DNA of 64,000 bases from Nocardia yamanashiensis NBRC 100130 (lineage in GTDB: Bacteria; Actinomycetota; Actinomycetes; Mycobacteriales; Mycobacteriaceae): assembly GCF_001613325.1 (NCBI RefSeq), contig NZ_BDCD01000011.1, forward strand, positions 62,001-126,000, read 5' to 3'. The position numbers and the translations under genes were made by a program. Positions 8,280-17,198 of this stretch are shown here, one piece after another (the stretch's first letter is position 1; every line of letters starts with the position of its first letter). The notes beneath the pieces were generated by a model. The model was not told the origin of the DNA and made no database searches. It saw only the letters and a list, made by a program, of their open reading frames with translations.

Positions 8280-9026
8280 TCACGAGGCGCTGAGACCGCC
8301 GTCGATGGTCAGGATGGTGCCGGAGGTGTAGGCCGAGCGGTCCGAGGCCAGAAACGCGGTGGCATCGGCGATTTCACGGGGACTGGCCGGGCGGCCGAAC
8401 GGGAATTCGGCCGCCATGGCCCGGAATCGCTCGTTGGAATCGATGAGCTGGGCGATGCGCGCCGTCGCCACCGGTCCCGGATTGATGCCCACCACGCGAA
8501 TGCCGTCGCGCCAGCTCTGGCTGCCCAGCGCCTTGGTGAACGCCATGAGCGCGGCATTGCCCGCGCTGCCCGCAAGGTAATTCGGGTCGGGGCGTTCACC
8601 GGCCGCCCCGATATCGTTGACGATGACCCCGCGCCCGCGTTCCTTCATGGCCGCGTAGATCAGCCGGGTGAGGTCGATATAGCCGAAGACCTTGAGATCC
8701 CAGGCATGCCGCCAGGTCTGTTCGTCGATGACGTCCAGCGATCCGCCGGGAATGTCACCGGCATTGTTGACCAGGATGTCGGGTGCGCCGACCACTTCGG
8801 CCAGCCGGTGCAGTTCCTCGGATCGCCGCAGATCCGTTGGGTGCGTGTGAATGTCGACGCCGTGTTTCGCGCGTAAGCGGCCGGCGAGTTCGTCGAGCCG
8901 GTCCTTGTCGCGGGCGGCCAGGTGCAGATGGCAGCCTTCGGCCGCGAATACTTCGGCGATGGCGGCGCCGATGCCCGCCGACGCGCCCGTGATGAGCGCG
9001 GTCCGGCCGGTGAGTCCGAGATCCAT
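8280..9026 (-). CDS. SDR-fold protein with degenerate catalytic motif
   Basis: 248-residue short-chain dehydrogenase/reductase. The cofactor motif TGASAGIG (residues 14-21) and NNAG (87-90) are intact. The active site is not: the Ser position is Ile139 (VNDIGAAG), and after Tyr150 the YxxxK lysine is Ser154 (YLAGSAGNAAL). The C-terminus IDGGLSAS is typical. It is the distal gene of a two-SDR operon (22 nt after the upstream SDR stop) and convergent with TetR. It may bind NAD(P) without classical dehydrogenase chemistry, or belong to an SDR subgroup using other residues. Start ATG 9026 matches the usual SDR N-terminus. Confidence 0.87.
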   Translation of the reverse strand: MDLGLTGRTALITGASAGIGAAIAEVFAAEGCHLHLAARDKDRLDELAGRLRAKHGVDIHTHPTDLRRSEELHRLAEVVGAPDILVNNAGDIPGGSLDVIDEQTWRHAWDLKVFGYIDLTRLIYAAMKERGRGVIVNDIGAAGERPDPNYLAGSAGNAALMAFTKALGSQSWRDGIRVVGINPGPVATARIAQLIDSNERFRAMAAEFPFGRPASPREIADATAFLASDRSAYTSGTILTIDGGLSAS

Positions 9027-9048
9027 GATGAGATTGTCCTCCGGGGAG

Positions 9049-9912
9049 TCAGTGCGCGCGGGCCGGTTCGATACCGGACAGGCCGAGGGCGCGGATGAGC
9101 AGTCCGTCGCGCAGGCGCGGCGGGATGCGAGCGAGCCAAACCGCTTGCCGCGCATCGGGTCCGGCGGTGTAATACGCCTTGGGTCGCCGTGCTTCGACCG
9201 CTTTGCGGATGACCTCCACCACTGTCTCGACGGGCGAGAACCGCTGCCCGGCAACCGCTTTCTCGAAGGCGATGCGCTGCTGCTCGTAGCGCGCGACCGC
9301 GCGCGGATCACCGTGCGCCAGTGCGTCTTCGGCGGCCGCGCTCGCCTTGTCGAAGATGGCGGTCCGCATCGCGCCCGGCTGGACGACCGAAACCGGAATC
9401 CCCCACGGGGCCAGCTCGACCCGCAGCGCGTCCGAAATCGATTCCAGCGCAGCCTTGCTCGCCGCGATCGGGCCGAGGAACGGCAGTGCGACGCGGGCGC
9501 TGGCGGCGCTGATGTTCACGATCCGCCCGCCGCCCGCGCGCAATGCGGGCAGGAAGGCCTGGGTCACGCGCACCGCGCCGTGCACGTTGACCTCGAACTG
9601 GCGCTGCCATTCCCGGTCGGGGACCAGTTCGGCCGGGCCCTGGACCAGCACGCCGGCATTGTTGATCAGCGCGTACAGGCCCGCGCCGTCCTGCCGCTTG
9701 CCGACCTCCTCGGCCGCCGCGGTGACGCTGTCGGGGTCGGTGACGTCGAGGGGGATCTGGGTGATGCCGGTGGCGTCGAGCGCGGGGGTGCTCGCGCGGA
9801 CTCCGGCGTAGACGTGAAAGCCCTTGTGGGCCAGCGTTTTCGCGCAGGCCGAGCCGATGCCGCCGGAGGCGCCGGTGAGCAGGATCGCGGGAGGGGGAGT
9901 GGCTGTGGTCAT
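9049..9912 (-). CDS. SDR-family oxidoreductase lacking the catalytic tyrosine
   Basis: 287 residues, classical-length SDR. TGASGGIG (13-20), NNAG and Ser135 (NISAAS) are present and Lys153 is in place, but the residue that should be the catalytic Tyr in YxxxK is Ile149 (GPIAASKAALE; codon ATC). A conserved acid/base is therefore missing in an otherwise well-preserved domain. The gene is first in a minus-strand pair of SDRs and lies 129 nt downstream of a PadR-type regulator. The gap carries overlapping ATGT-N8-ACAT operators (9954-9990), so PadR control is likely. Substrate unknown. Confidence 0.88.
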   Translation of the reverse strand: MTTATPPPAILLTGASGGIGSACAKTLAHKGFHVYAGVRASTPALDATGITQIPLDVTDPDSVTAAAEEVGKRQDGAGLYALINNAGVLVQGPAELVPDREWQRQFEVNVHGAVRVTQAFLPALRAGGGRIVNISAASARVALPFLGPIAASKAALESISDALRVELAPWGIPVSVVQPGAMRTAIFDKASAAAEDALAHGDPRAVARYEQQRIAFEKAVAGQRFSPVETVVEVIRKAVEARRPKAYYTAGPDARQAVWLARIPPRLRDGLLIRALGLSGIEPARAH

Positions 9913-9953
9913 GAGAAGCCTCGGATCGAGTAGGTGCCATTACGCATACCCGG

Positions 9954-9990
9954 GTACATGAATCAGCGTACATGTCCCTTGGTACATGTC
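9954..9990. promoter_or_regulatory. Overlapping PadR operators (GTACATG repeated three times at 14-bp spacing)
   Basis: GTACATG occurs at 9954, 9968 and 9982, each exactly 14 bp apart. The second and third copies create ATGT-N8-ACAT (9972-9987), which is the consensus of PadR-family operators. The first and second create ATGA-N8-ACAT (9958-9973), one mismatch from it. The block lies 42-78 bp upstream of the SDR gene and downstream of the padR-like gene, so it should control the SDR pair rather than padR itself. Confidence 0.75.
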
Positions 9991-10041
9991 AAGGCGTGCG
10001 AATACCCGTCACGATCGCGAATTCCCATGGAAATCAGCCGT

Positions 10042-10572
10042 TTACGGTTGTTCGTCGATCTCGTCGCGCGCCCATTCCGCCCACTCCGCGAGGGCCTCGT
10101 ACAGCCGAATCCCGGCCTCGATCGCGATCCGCTTGGACTTGTTGTGCGGTTCCACACCGAAGTCCCCGCGATCCTTGGCATCGGCCAGCTCGCGGTACAT
10201 GGCCGCGGTATCGCTGAAGAACTTGGCCTCGCGTTCCAGATGCGCGTCCAGCGCCCGGGGCTCCATCAGCCAGAAGAAGAACGAGCGCAGCAGCGGTTCC
10301 AGCCGCAGCGTGTGATCCACCTCGTCCTCGCCGAGCCAGCGCCGCACCTCGGCCAGCCCGGCCGGGGTGATCCGGTACGACTTACGCCCGCGCGCGCCCT
10401 CGCTCTCCAGCTCGATCAATTCCGCGTCCAGCAGGCGCGCCAGTTCGGAGTAGATCTTGGGGTGCCGGGCGGGCCACACCGGGCCCAGGGCCTCCTGGAA
10501 CCGTTGCGCCAGGTCGTATCCGCTGGCCGGGCCTTCGGCGAGCAACCCGAGCAGACCGTGCCGCAGCGACAT
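10042..10572 (-). CDS. PadR-family transcriptional regulator
   Basis: 176 residues. The N-terminal winged helix is characteristic (MSLRHGLLGLLAEGPASGYDLAQRFQEAL, then WPARHPKIYSELARLLDAELIELE), followed by KSYRITPAGLAEVRRWL and a helical PadR C-terminal (Vir_act_alpha_C) dimerisation segment (about 90-170). It lies upstream of the two SDR genes on the same strand, and its expected binding sequence is found in the intervening gap. PadR proteins usually repress detoxification genes and release DNA on binding phenolic or lipophilic ligands; the ligand here is unknown. Confidence 0.9.
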   Translation of the reverse strand: MSLRHGLLGLLAEGPASGYDLAQRFQEALGPVWPARHPKIYSELARLLDAELIELESEGARGRKSYRITPAGLAEVRRWLGEDEVDHTLRLEPLLRSFFFWLMEPRALDAHLEREAKFFSDTAAMYRELADAKDRGDFGVEPHNKSKRIAIEAGIRLYEALAEWAEWARDEIDEQP

Positions 10573-10618
10573 GTCGGAACCTTTCCTCGAACCCCGGACC
10601 CATCATCACACCCGCCCG

Positions 10619-11482
10619 TCAGGCGATGCCGGCGAGTGCCGCCAGGATCTCCGCCCGGGTCGGAATGGCCGCGCTGGCCCCGAGTTTGGTGGTGGCCAGC
10701 GCACCCGCCGTGCAGGCCCAGGCCAGCGCGGTATCGGCGCCCTCGTGCCAGTGCGCGGCGAGCGCGCCGGTGAAGGTGTCGCCCGCGCCGGTAGTGTCGA
10801 CCACCTCCACCGGCACGCCGAGCTGGGTCAGGACGCGGCCGTCCGGATCCCGGTAGGCGGCCCCGGCCGCGCCGAGCGTGGTGATCACGTGCGGGACGGG
10901 CGCCAGCGCCGCGCCGAAGCGGGCCGCCTCGCCCTCGTTGACCACGGCCACGTCCACATCGGCCCAGACCGCGGCCGGAAGTTCGCGCACCGGTGAGGGA
11001 TTCAGCATGACCACGGTGCCGTGGGCGCGGGCGTGCGCGGCGGCGGCGCGGACGGTGCGCAACGGAATCTCCAACTGGCACATGAGCACATCGGCCGCGG
11101 CGATGGTGTCGAGATCGGCGGCGTCGAGTTCGGTCATGCGGGCATTGGCCCCGCCCACCACCACGATGGTGTTCTCACCGGACCCGTCCACCACGATGGT
11201 CGCCACGCCGCTCGGGCCCTCGACCGTGCGCAGCCGCGAAACACCCACGCCCGCCTCGGACAGCACCCCGCGCAGGGCATTCGCGAATACGTCCGCGCCG
11301 ACCGCGCCGACGAAATCCACCTCGGCCCCGGCCCGCCGCGCCGCTATCGCCTGATTGGATCCCTTGCCGCCGGGCACCAGCGCGAAGCCCTCCCCGGCCA
11401 CCGTCTCGCCGGGCTCCGGGCGCACCGCCACGGTCGTCACCAGATCCATATTGATGCTGCCCACCACCACGATTCGCGCCAT
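10619..11482 (-). CDS. rbsK: Ribokinase (PfkB-family carbohydrate kinase)
   Basis: 287 residues, normal ribokinase length. The N-terminal VVVGSINMDLV, the sugar-binding loop PGGKGSNQAIAARRAGA (PfkB signature 1) and the C-terminal DTTGAGDTFTGALAAHW (signature 2 with the catalytic Asp and anion hole GAGD) are all present. It phosphorylates ribose to ribose 5-phosphate for entry into the pentose phosphate pathway. ATG 11482 lies 17 nt after the GNAT stop, so it is the last gene of an exporter-GNAT-ribokinase operon. No ribose transporter is adjacent. Ribokinase is the best match, though other pentose or nucleoside specificities are possible. Confidence 0.88.
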   Translation of the reverse strand: MARIVVVGSINMDLVTTVAVRPEPGETVAGEGFALVPGGKGSNQAIAARRAGAEVDFVGAVGADVFANALRGVLSEAGVGVSRLRTVEGPSGVATIVVDGSGENTIVVVGGANARMTELDAADLDTIAAADVLMCQLEIPLRTVRAAAAHARAHGTVVMLNPSPVRELPAAVWADVDVAVVNEGEAARFGAALAPVPHVITTLGAAGAAYRDPDGRVLTQLGVPVEVVDTTGAGDTFTGALAAHWHEGADTALAWACTAGALATTKLGASAAIPTRAEILAALAGIA

Positions 11483-11499
11483 GGCTGTTCGCTCCCCGG

Positions 11500-11832
11500 T
11501 CAGTTCAGCGCGGCCTCGACCGTGGCGATGGACTCCGGGGTGACCTTGTCGAGAATGTCGTCGAAGTCGTGATGCTTCTCCACGAACGCCTTCACGAACG
11601 GGCAGACCGGCACGATGCGCAGGCCCTGCTCGCGGGTGCTCTCGAGGGCGGCGCGGATGAGCGTGCTCGCCAGGCCGCGCCCGCCGAACTCCTCGCCGAT
11701 CTCGGTGTGGAAGAAGATGCGCTGCTTCTCTGTGTCCACATAGTCGGTCTGCCCCGCGCGGACGCCGTCCACGCCGATTTCGTAGCGGGTGGGGAGGCCG
11801 GTGGTGACCTGGGTGACGATCGGATCGGTCAT
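11500..11832 (-). CDS. Small GNAT-fold N-acetyltransferase (YidJ/YjdJ type)
   Basis: 110 residues, matching the short single-domain Gcn5-related acetyltransferases. The acetyl-CoA binding region is EFGGRGLASTLIRAALESTREQGLRIVPVCPFVKAFVEKH, in which the final VCPFVKxFVEKHxxF pattern is typical of the COG2388 group. Its start overlaps the MFS stop by 4 nt (ATGA), so the two are translationally coupled. The acceptor is unknown; this family is usually annotated only to superfamily level. Confidence 0.86.
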   Translation of the reverse strand: MTDPIVTQVTTGLPTRYEIGVDGVRAGQTDYVDTEKQRIFFHTEIGEEFGGRGLASTLIRAALESTREQGLRIVPVCPFVKAFVEKHHDFDDILDKVTPESIATVEAALN

Positions 11833-13352
11833 GACTGCTCACTTCCGGTGCTCGGTCGATTGGATTGGCTCGCGGCGGGTTCCAGCGGAGGCGCCCCGAC
11901 CGCACAGTTGATCTTGCACTGCGGTGCTGCCGCCGCCGGGGCGGTGCGCAGGGCATCGTCGCGGACGGTGAGGAAGGCCAGCGCCGCGGCGGCCACCATC
12001 AGTACTACACAAAAAAGCAGCGCGGTGCGGAAGCCGTCCCCGAAGCGCGCCGGGTCGTTGTAGGCGTCACCGGTCAAACCGGCCAGTGGCGGCACCGCGG
12101 CCACCGCGAGCAGACCGGCCGCGCGGGCCACCGCATTGTTGACGCCGCTGGCCACGCCCGCGTGCCGTTCCGGCGCGGAGGCCAGCACGGTCGCGGTCAG
12201 CGGGGCCACGGCCAGGGCCAGGCCCGCGCCGAAAACCAGTGCGGCGGGCAGCACATCGCGCAGATAGGAGGTGTGCGCGCCGACCCGCGTCATGAGCAGC
12301 ATGCCGCCCGCCGCCAGCAGCACGCCGATGGTGATGGGCCAGCGGGGACCGATGCGCTGGGCGAGCGCACCGGCCCGCGCGGAGAACAAGAGCATGAGCA
12401 CCGTGACCGGCAGCAGCGCGGTGCCGGCGGCGATGGGGCTGAAGCCGGACACCAATTGCAGGGTCAGCACCAGCAGGAAGAACACCACGCTCATCGCGCC
12501 GTACATGACGAAGGTGACCGCGTTGATGGAGCTGAACTGCTTGGAGGCGAACACATCCACGGGCAGCATGGCGGGCGGATCGGCGTACGGGGCGGTGCGG
12601 CGGCGTTCCAGCACCACGAAGGCCACCGCGCACGCGACGCCGAGCGCGGCCGCGGCGATCACCAAGGGAAGATTCGCGCCCTTCTCCGGAGCCTCGGTGA
12701 GCGCGTAGGTGATTCCGGCCAGGCTCAGCGCGGCCAGCACCGCGCCGAGCACATCGAACCGGCCGTGCGATTCCTCGTCGAAGGTCTCCGGCACGTGCCG
12801 CGCGGTCACCGCCAGTACCACCGCGGCCAGCGGCAGATTCAGCAGGAACACCCAGCGCCAGCCCGCGGCGTCGACCAGCCAGCCGCCCAGGAACGGGCCG
12901 ATGGCGCCCGCCACGCCGCCCAATCCGGACCAGGCGCCGACCGCCTTGGCCCGATCCTCCGGCGCGAACGAGGCCTGGATGATGGCCAGCGAGCCGGGCG
13001 TCAGCAGCGCGCCGCCGATGCCCTGCAACGCGCGCGCCGCGATCAGCATCGAAATATCCTGCGCCACACCGCACAACGCGGACGCGATGGCGAACCACAC
13101 CACGCCGATCATGAAGATGCGCCGCCGCCCGTAGCGATCCCCGAGCGAACCGCCCAGCAGGATGAACCCGGCCAGCGTCAGCGTGTAGGCGTTGACGGTC
13201 CATTGCAGACCGGCCATGGACGCCCCGAAATCCTCGGCGATCCGCGGCAGGGCCACGTTCACCACGGTGGCGTCCAGCATGGCCATACCCGAACCGAGCA
13301 CGGTCGCCAGCAGCACCCAACGCCCGGAACCGGACGACACCCGGACACTCAT
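11829..13352 (-). CDS. MFS drug exporter, DHA2 family (14 TM)
   Basis: 507-residue proton-driven multidrug exporter. DHA2 hallmarks are LDATVVNVALPRIAEDFGAS in TM1, LGGSLGDRYGRRRIF (motif A), ARALQGIGGALLTPGSLAII and GPFLGGWLVDAAGWRWVFLLNLP (motif C region), with hydrophobic segments to about residue 470. The soluble tail has two cysteines (QCKINC). Start ATG 13352 lies 7 nt from a TANNNT box (minus-strand TACCGT, complement of 13360-13365), consistent with a leaderless transcript. First gene of the operon with the GNAT and ribokinase. Substrate unknown. Confidence 0.88.
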   Translation of the reverse strand: MSVRVSSGSGRWVLLATVLGSGMAMLDATVVNVALPRIAEDFGASMAGLQWTVNAYTLTLAGFILLGGSLGDRYGRRRIFMIGVVWFAIASALCGVAQDISMLIAARALQGIGGALLTPGSLAIIQASFAPEDRAKAVGAWSGLGGVAGAIGPFLGGWLVDAAGWRWVFLLNLPLAAVVLAVTARHVPETFDEESHGRFDVLGAVLAALSLAGITYALTEAPEKGANLPLVIAAAALGVACAVAFVVLERRRTAPYADPPAMLPVDVFASKQFSSINAVTFVMYGAMSVVFFLLVLTLQLVSGFSPIAAGTALLPVTVLMLLFSARAGALAQRIGPRWPITIGVLLAAGGMLLMTRVGAHTSYLRDVLPAALVFGAGLALAVAPLTATVLASAPERHAGVASGVNNAVARAAGLLAVAAVPPLAGLTGDAYNDPARFGDGFRTALLFCVVLMVAAAALAFLTVRDDALRTAPAAAAPQCKINCAVGAPPLEPAASQSNRPSTGSEQS

Positions 13353-13359
13353 GCGCCCC

Positions 13360-13365
13360 ACGGTA
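13360..13365 (-). promoter_or_regulatory. Candidate -10 box, leaderless MFS transcript
   Basis: Minus-strand TACCGT ends 7 nt before the ATG at 13352. This is the TANNNT-to-start spacing that places transcription initiation at or next to the start codon. Confidence 0.5.
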
Positions 13366-13423
13366 GACCGACCGGGACAATTCGACAGGGCATCCACGCC
13401 GCCGGTGGCTTATGACCGGTCAG

Positions 13424-13429
13424 TAGGCT
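13424..13429 (+). promoter_or_regulatory. Candidate -10 box, leaderless proA transcript
   Basis: TAGGCT lies 6 nt upstream of the proA ATG (13436), with no Shine-Dalgarno between them. This fits a leaderless actinobacterial promoter. Confidence 0.52.
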
Positions 13430-13435
13430 GTACCC

Positions 13436-14704
13436 ATGACTGCTTCACCTGCCGCCGACCAGGACAACGTCCGCGAGACGGTGCACGAGGCGGCGCGCCG
13501 GGCCCGGGTGGCGTCGCGCGCGCTGGCCCGGCTCACCACCGCGCAGAAGGATCAGGCGCTGCACGCCGCCGCCGACGCGCTGCTCGCGGCCAAGGACGCG
13601 CTGCTCGCGGCCAATGCCGAGGACATTCTGCGCGCCAGTTCCGCCGGGACCGCCGACGCCCAGCTGGACCGGCTGCGGCTGACCGAATCGCGGATCGACG
13701 GGATCGCCTCCGGGCTGCGGCAGGTCGCCGGGCTACCGGATCCGGTCGGCGATGTGGTGCGCGGTTCGACGCTGCCGAACGGCCTGGAGATCCGCCAGGT
13801 GCGGGTGCCGCTGGGCGTGGTCGGCATGGTGTACGAGGCGCGGCCGAACGTCACCGTCGACGCCTTCGGGCTGGCGCTCAAGTCGGGCAACGCGGCGCTG
13901 CTGCGCGGGTCGTCCTCGGCGGCGGCCTCCAATGCCGCACTGGTCGAGGTGTTGCGGGAAGCGCTTGCCGCGCAGGGGATCCCGGCCGACGCGGTGCAGC
14001 TGCTGCCCGCCGAGGACCGGTCCAGCGTGACGCACCTGATCCAGGCGCGCGGGCTCGTCGACGTGGTGATTCCGCGCGGCGGGGCCGGGCTGATCAATGC
14101 CGTGGTGCGCGACGCCACGGTGCCGACCATCGAGACCGGGACCGGCAACTGCCACGTGTACGTGCACAGCGCCGCCGACCTGGATATGGCGGAATCGATT
14201 CTGCTGAACGCCAAGACGCGGCGCCCGAGCGTGTGCAACACCGCCGAGACCGTGCTCATCGACGCCGCCATCGCCGACGTCGCGGTGCCGCGCCTGATCA
14301 AGGCCCTGGAGGGCGCGTCGGTCACCATCCACGGCGACCTGCCGGGGCTGGTGCCCGCCACCGAGACCGACTGGGCGGACGAATATCTGTCTCTCGACAT
14401 CGCGCTCAAGGTCGTCGAAGATCTGGATGCGGCCGTCGAGCACATCAATCACTGGGGCACCGGGCACACCGAGGCCATCGTGACGGGTGAGCTGAAGGCC
14501 GCACGCGAATTCACCGATCGGGTGGACGCCGCCGCGGTCATGGTCAACGCCTCCACCGCGTTCACCGACGGTGAACAGTTCGGCTTCGGCGCGGAGATCG
14601 GCATCTCCACCCAGAAGCTGCACGCCCGCGGGCCCATGGGCCTGCCGGAACTGACCTCCACCAAGTGGATCGTGTGGGGCGACGGCCAGATTCGTCCGGT
14701 GTAG
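13436..14704 (+). CDS. proA: Gamma-glutamyl phosphate reductase (proline biosynthesis)
   Basis: 422 residues, full length for ProA. It reduces gamma-glutamyl phosphate to glutamate-5-semialdehyde with NADPH, the second step of proline synthesis. Family features include [41 protein letters not shown], the loop [33 protein letters not shown], and the catalytic cysteine in [15 protein letters not shown] (about residue 267). The C-terminus [29 protein letters not shown] is near invariant in ProA. proB is not adjacent. Start ATG 13436 is supported by a TAGGCT box 6 nt upstream. Divergent from the DHA2 exporter. Confidence 0.97.
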   Translation: MTASPAADQDNVRETVHEAARRARVASRALARLTTAQKDQALHAAADALLAAKDALLAANAEDILRASSAGTADAQLDRLRLTESRIDGIASGLRQVAGLPDPVGDVVRGSTLPNGLEIRQVRVPLGVVGMVYEARPNVTVDAFGLALKSGNAALLRGSSSAAASNAALVEVLREALAAQGIPADAVQLLPAEDRSSVTHLIQARGLVDVVIPRGGAGLINAVVRDATVPTIETGTGNCHVYVHSAADLDMAESILLNAKTRRPSVCNTAETVLIDAAIADVAVPRLIKALEGASVTIHGDLPGLVPATETDWADEYLSLDIALKVVEDLDAAVEHINHWGTGHTEAIVTGELKAAREFTDRVDAAAVMVNASTAFTDGEQFGFGAEIGISTQKLHARGPMGLPELTSTKWIVWGDGQIRPV

Positions 14705-14727
14705 AACCGGTACCAGCAGCATGGGAA

Positions 14728-14746
14728 CCGGGGGCCGTGCCCCCGG
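14728..14746 (+). terminator. GC-rich hairpin between proA and moxR
   Basis: CCGGGGGC (14728-14735) pairs with GCCCCCGG (14739-14746) over a 3-nt loop, 24 nt after the proA stop. It has no U-tract, so it may attenuate rather than end transcription into moxR. Confidence 0.35.
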
Positions 14747-14769
14747 CCCCGGAAGAAGGGAAGCAGGTC

Positions 14770-15654
14770 GTGGCTCCTAGCTCCGCACCTATCCAGGAGC
14801 CGATCTTCTCGTCGGTCGACGATGTGATCGAACGTCTCGCCGGCACCGGCTACCTGGCCGACAAGGCCACCGCCACTTCGGTATTCCTGGCCGACCGGCT
14901 CGGCAAGCCGCTGCTCATCGAGGGCCCGGCCGGCGTCGGCAAGACCGAGCTGTCCAAAGCCGTCGCGCAGGTGGCGGGCGCGGAACTGGTGCGCCTGCAG
15001 TGCTACGAGGGCGTGGACGAGGCGCGGGCGCTCTACGAGTGGAATCACGCCAAGCAGATCCTGCGCATCCAGGCGTCCTCGGAGAACGATTGGGCCGAAA
15101 CCAAAGCCGACGTCTTCACCGAGGAATTCCTGCTGGAACGCCCGCTGCTGACCGCCATCCGGCGCAGTGAGCCGACCGTCCTGCTCATCGACGAGACCGA
15201 CAAGGCCGACGTCGAGATCGAGGGCCTGCTGTTGGAGGTGCTCAGCGATTTCTCGGTCACCGTGCCGGAACTGGGGACCATCGCCGCCACCCGCAAGCCG
15301 TTCGTGGTGCTCACCTCCAATGCCACCCGCGAGCTGTCCGAGGCGCTCAAGCGGCGCTGCCTGTACCTGCACATCGACTTCCCGGACGAGGAACTGGAGC
15401 GGCGCATCCTGGCCAGCCGGGTGCCCGAGCTCAAGCCCGCGGTGTCGGCGCAGCTGGTGCGGATCGTGCACGTGCTGCGCGGGATGCAGCTCAAGAAGCT
15501 GCCGTCGGTGGCGGAGACCATCGACTGGGCGCGCACGCTGCTGGCGCTGGGCGCCAAGGATCTCGACGACAAGACGGTGCAGGCGACGCTCGGCGTGGTG
15601 CTCAAGCATCAGGCCGACCACGTGCGGGCGCTGTCCGAGCTGAAGCTGGCCTGA
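14770..15654 (+). CDS. MoxR-type AAA+ ATPase
   Basis: 294-residue AAA ATPase. Walker A is GPAGVGKTE, Walker B is VLLIDETDKAD, sensor I is VVLTSNATRELSEALKRRC, and a lid domain follows (about 200-290). It contains the QCYEGVDEARALYEW sequence of the MoxR/CoxD branch. MoxR ATPases act as chaperones that mature or load metal cofactors into partner enzymes, together with VWA proteins. The partner gene starts 4 nt downstream. GTG 14770 is preferred because AAGAAGGGAAG lies just upstream and the family domain begins about residue 15; in-frame codons back to 14665 overlap proA. Confidence 0.9.
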   Translation: MAPSSAPIQEPIFSSVDDVIERLAGTGYLADKATATSVFLADRLGKPLLIEGPAGVGKTELSKAVAQVAGAELVRLQCYEGVDEARALYEWNHAKQILRIQASSENDWAETKADVFTEEFLLERPLLTAIRRSEPTVLLIDETDKADVEIEGLLLEVLSDFSVTVPELGTIAATRKPFVVLTSNATRELSEALKRRCLYLHIDFPDEELERRILASRVPELKPAVSAQLVRIVHVLRGMQLKKLPSVAETIDWARTLLALGAKDLDDKTVQATLGVVLKHQADHVRALSELKLA

Positions 15655-15658
15655 CGCC

Positions 15659-17194
15659 ATGAGCGGCGGACCGAATATTCCGCGCGGCGGATCCGGCGGG
15701 CGGGGCGGCAGTTCGCGTGGGCTGGTCTCGGCCGCCGTGCGCGCGGTCACCGGCAGCGGTACGCCCGCCCGGCCGGGTCTGCCCAAGCCGCAGGATCCGA
15801 CGGCCGAGCACGGTATCTCCGGGCATCTCGTCGGGTTCGTGGAAGCGCTTCGCGCGCGCGGCATTTCGGTCGGCCCGTCCGAAACCGTGGACGCCGCCCA
15901 GGTGCTCACCGTCCTCGACCTGATGGATCGCGAAGCCGTGCGCGAGGGTCTGGCGTGTGCGCTCGTGCGCCGCACCACCCAGCGCAAAACCTTCGACGGA
16001 CTGTTCGACCTGTGGTTCCCGGCGGCGCTCGGGGAACGGGTGAGCGCCGAGGAAGTCGAGCTGCCGCGTCGCGCGGACGGGACGGTCGACATTCTCGAAC
16101 TGCGCAAGATGCTGGCCGATCTGCTCGCTCAGGACCCCACCGGCGAACAGTCCCAGCAGTTGCAGGATCTGGCCGCCCAGATCGTGGAGCAGCTGGGGCA
16201 GTACCAATCCGGCAGCGGCCCTTCGTTCTCCGCCTATCAGGCCCTCAAGGACCTGCAACCCGAACTGCTGGTCAGCAAACTGCTGGCCGGCCTGGCCCAG
16301 GGCATGGACAACTCCGACTTCGACACCGAGGTCGCCAGACGCGCCGCCCGCCAGCGCATTCAAGCCTTCCGCGGCGCCGTCGAGGCCGAGACCCGCCGCC
16401 GGGTCGCCGAACGCATCGGCCGCGAACGCGTCGCCAACTACGGCGTCGCCCGCCAAGCCGAGGACGCCGACTTCCTGCGCATCTCCCAGAACGAACTGGA
16501 CGAATTGCGCCGCAGCAGCCAGCGCCTGGCCCGAATCCTGGCCTCCCGCTTGGCCGCTCGCCGCCGCCGCTCCCGCCGCGGCGAGATCGACCTGCGCAAG
16601 ACCATGCGCAAATCCATGTCCACCGGCGGCGTCCCGGTCCACCTGGTCACCCGCAAACCCCGCCCCGGCCGCCCCGATCTCGTTCTGCTGTGCGATATCT
16701 CGGGCTCGGTGGCCGGTTTCTCCAGCTTCACCATGCTCCTGGTCAACGCCCTACGCGAACAGTTCTCCCGCGTCCGCATCTTCGCCTTCGTCGACCAGGC
16801 CGACGAAGTGACCCAGATCTTCGACTCCATCACACCGCTCGACCAGATCACCCGCCGCATCTTCACCGAAACCAAAGTCGTAGGCATAGAAGGCCATTCC
16901 GACTACGGCTCCGCCCTCGAAGGCTTCGCCGAGAACTTCCCCGACGCCGTCACCAGCCGCACCTCCCTCCTAATCCTCGGCGACGCCCGCACCAACTATC
17001 GCGATCCGGCCCTGGCCACCCTCCAGCGCCTGGTGGCCACCGCCAAACACGCCCACTGGCTCAATCCCGAAGCCGAGAAAATGTGGGGTACCGGCGATTC
17101 CGCCGCCAACCGCTACGCCGACATCATCGAAATGCACGAATGCCGTTCGGCCAAACAGCTGACGGCCGTGGTCGGCCGCCTGCTGCCGGTGTAG
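15659..17194 (+). CDS. VWA-domain protein, CoxE family
   Basis: 511 residues. The N-terminal two-thirds is helical with a very basic stretch (LARILASRLAARRRRSRRGEIDLRKTMRKSM, about 290-320). The C-terminal third is a VWA domain with the MIDAS-like DISGSVAGFSSFTMLLVNALREQF. The DISGSV motif replaces DxSxS with one spacing intact, so metal-dependent adhesion is plausible. In CO-dehydrogenase systems CoxE works with the CoxD MoxR ATPase to mature the Mo-Cu enzyme, but no CODH genes are in this window, so the client is unknown. Starts 4 nt after moxR. Convergent with the P450 gene, only 4 nt apart. Confidence 0.88.
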   Translation: MSGGPNIPRGGSGGRGGSSRGLVSAAVRAVTGSGTPARPGLPKPQDPTAEHGISGHLVGFVEALRARGISVGPSETVDAAQVLTVLDLMDREAVREGLACALVRRTTQRKTFDGLFDLWFPAALGERVSAEEVELPRRADGTVDILELRKMLADLLAQDPTGEQSQQLQDLAAQIVEQLGQYQSGSGPSFSAYQALKDLQPELLVSKLLAGLAQGMDNSDFDTEVARRAARQRIQAFRGAVEAETRRRVAERIGRERVANYGVARQAEDADFLRISQNELDELRRSSQRLARILASRLAARRRRSRRGEIDLRKTMRKSMSTGGVPVHLVTRKPRPGRPDLVLLCDISGSVAGFSSFTMLLVNALREQFSRVRIFAFVDQADEVTQIFDSITPLDQITRRIFTETKVVGIEGHSDYGSALEGFAENFPDAVTSRTSLLILGDARTNYRDPALATLQRLVATAKHAHWLNPEAEKMWGTGDSAANRYADIIEMHECRSAKQLTAVVGRLLPV

Positions 17195-17198
17195 CGCG

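Noticed and set aside
15659..17194. CO dehydrogenase maturation cluster
   Set aside because: MoxR and CoxE-like proteins alone do not imply it. No CoxL, CoxM or CoxS genes lie in the window.
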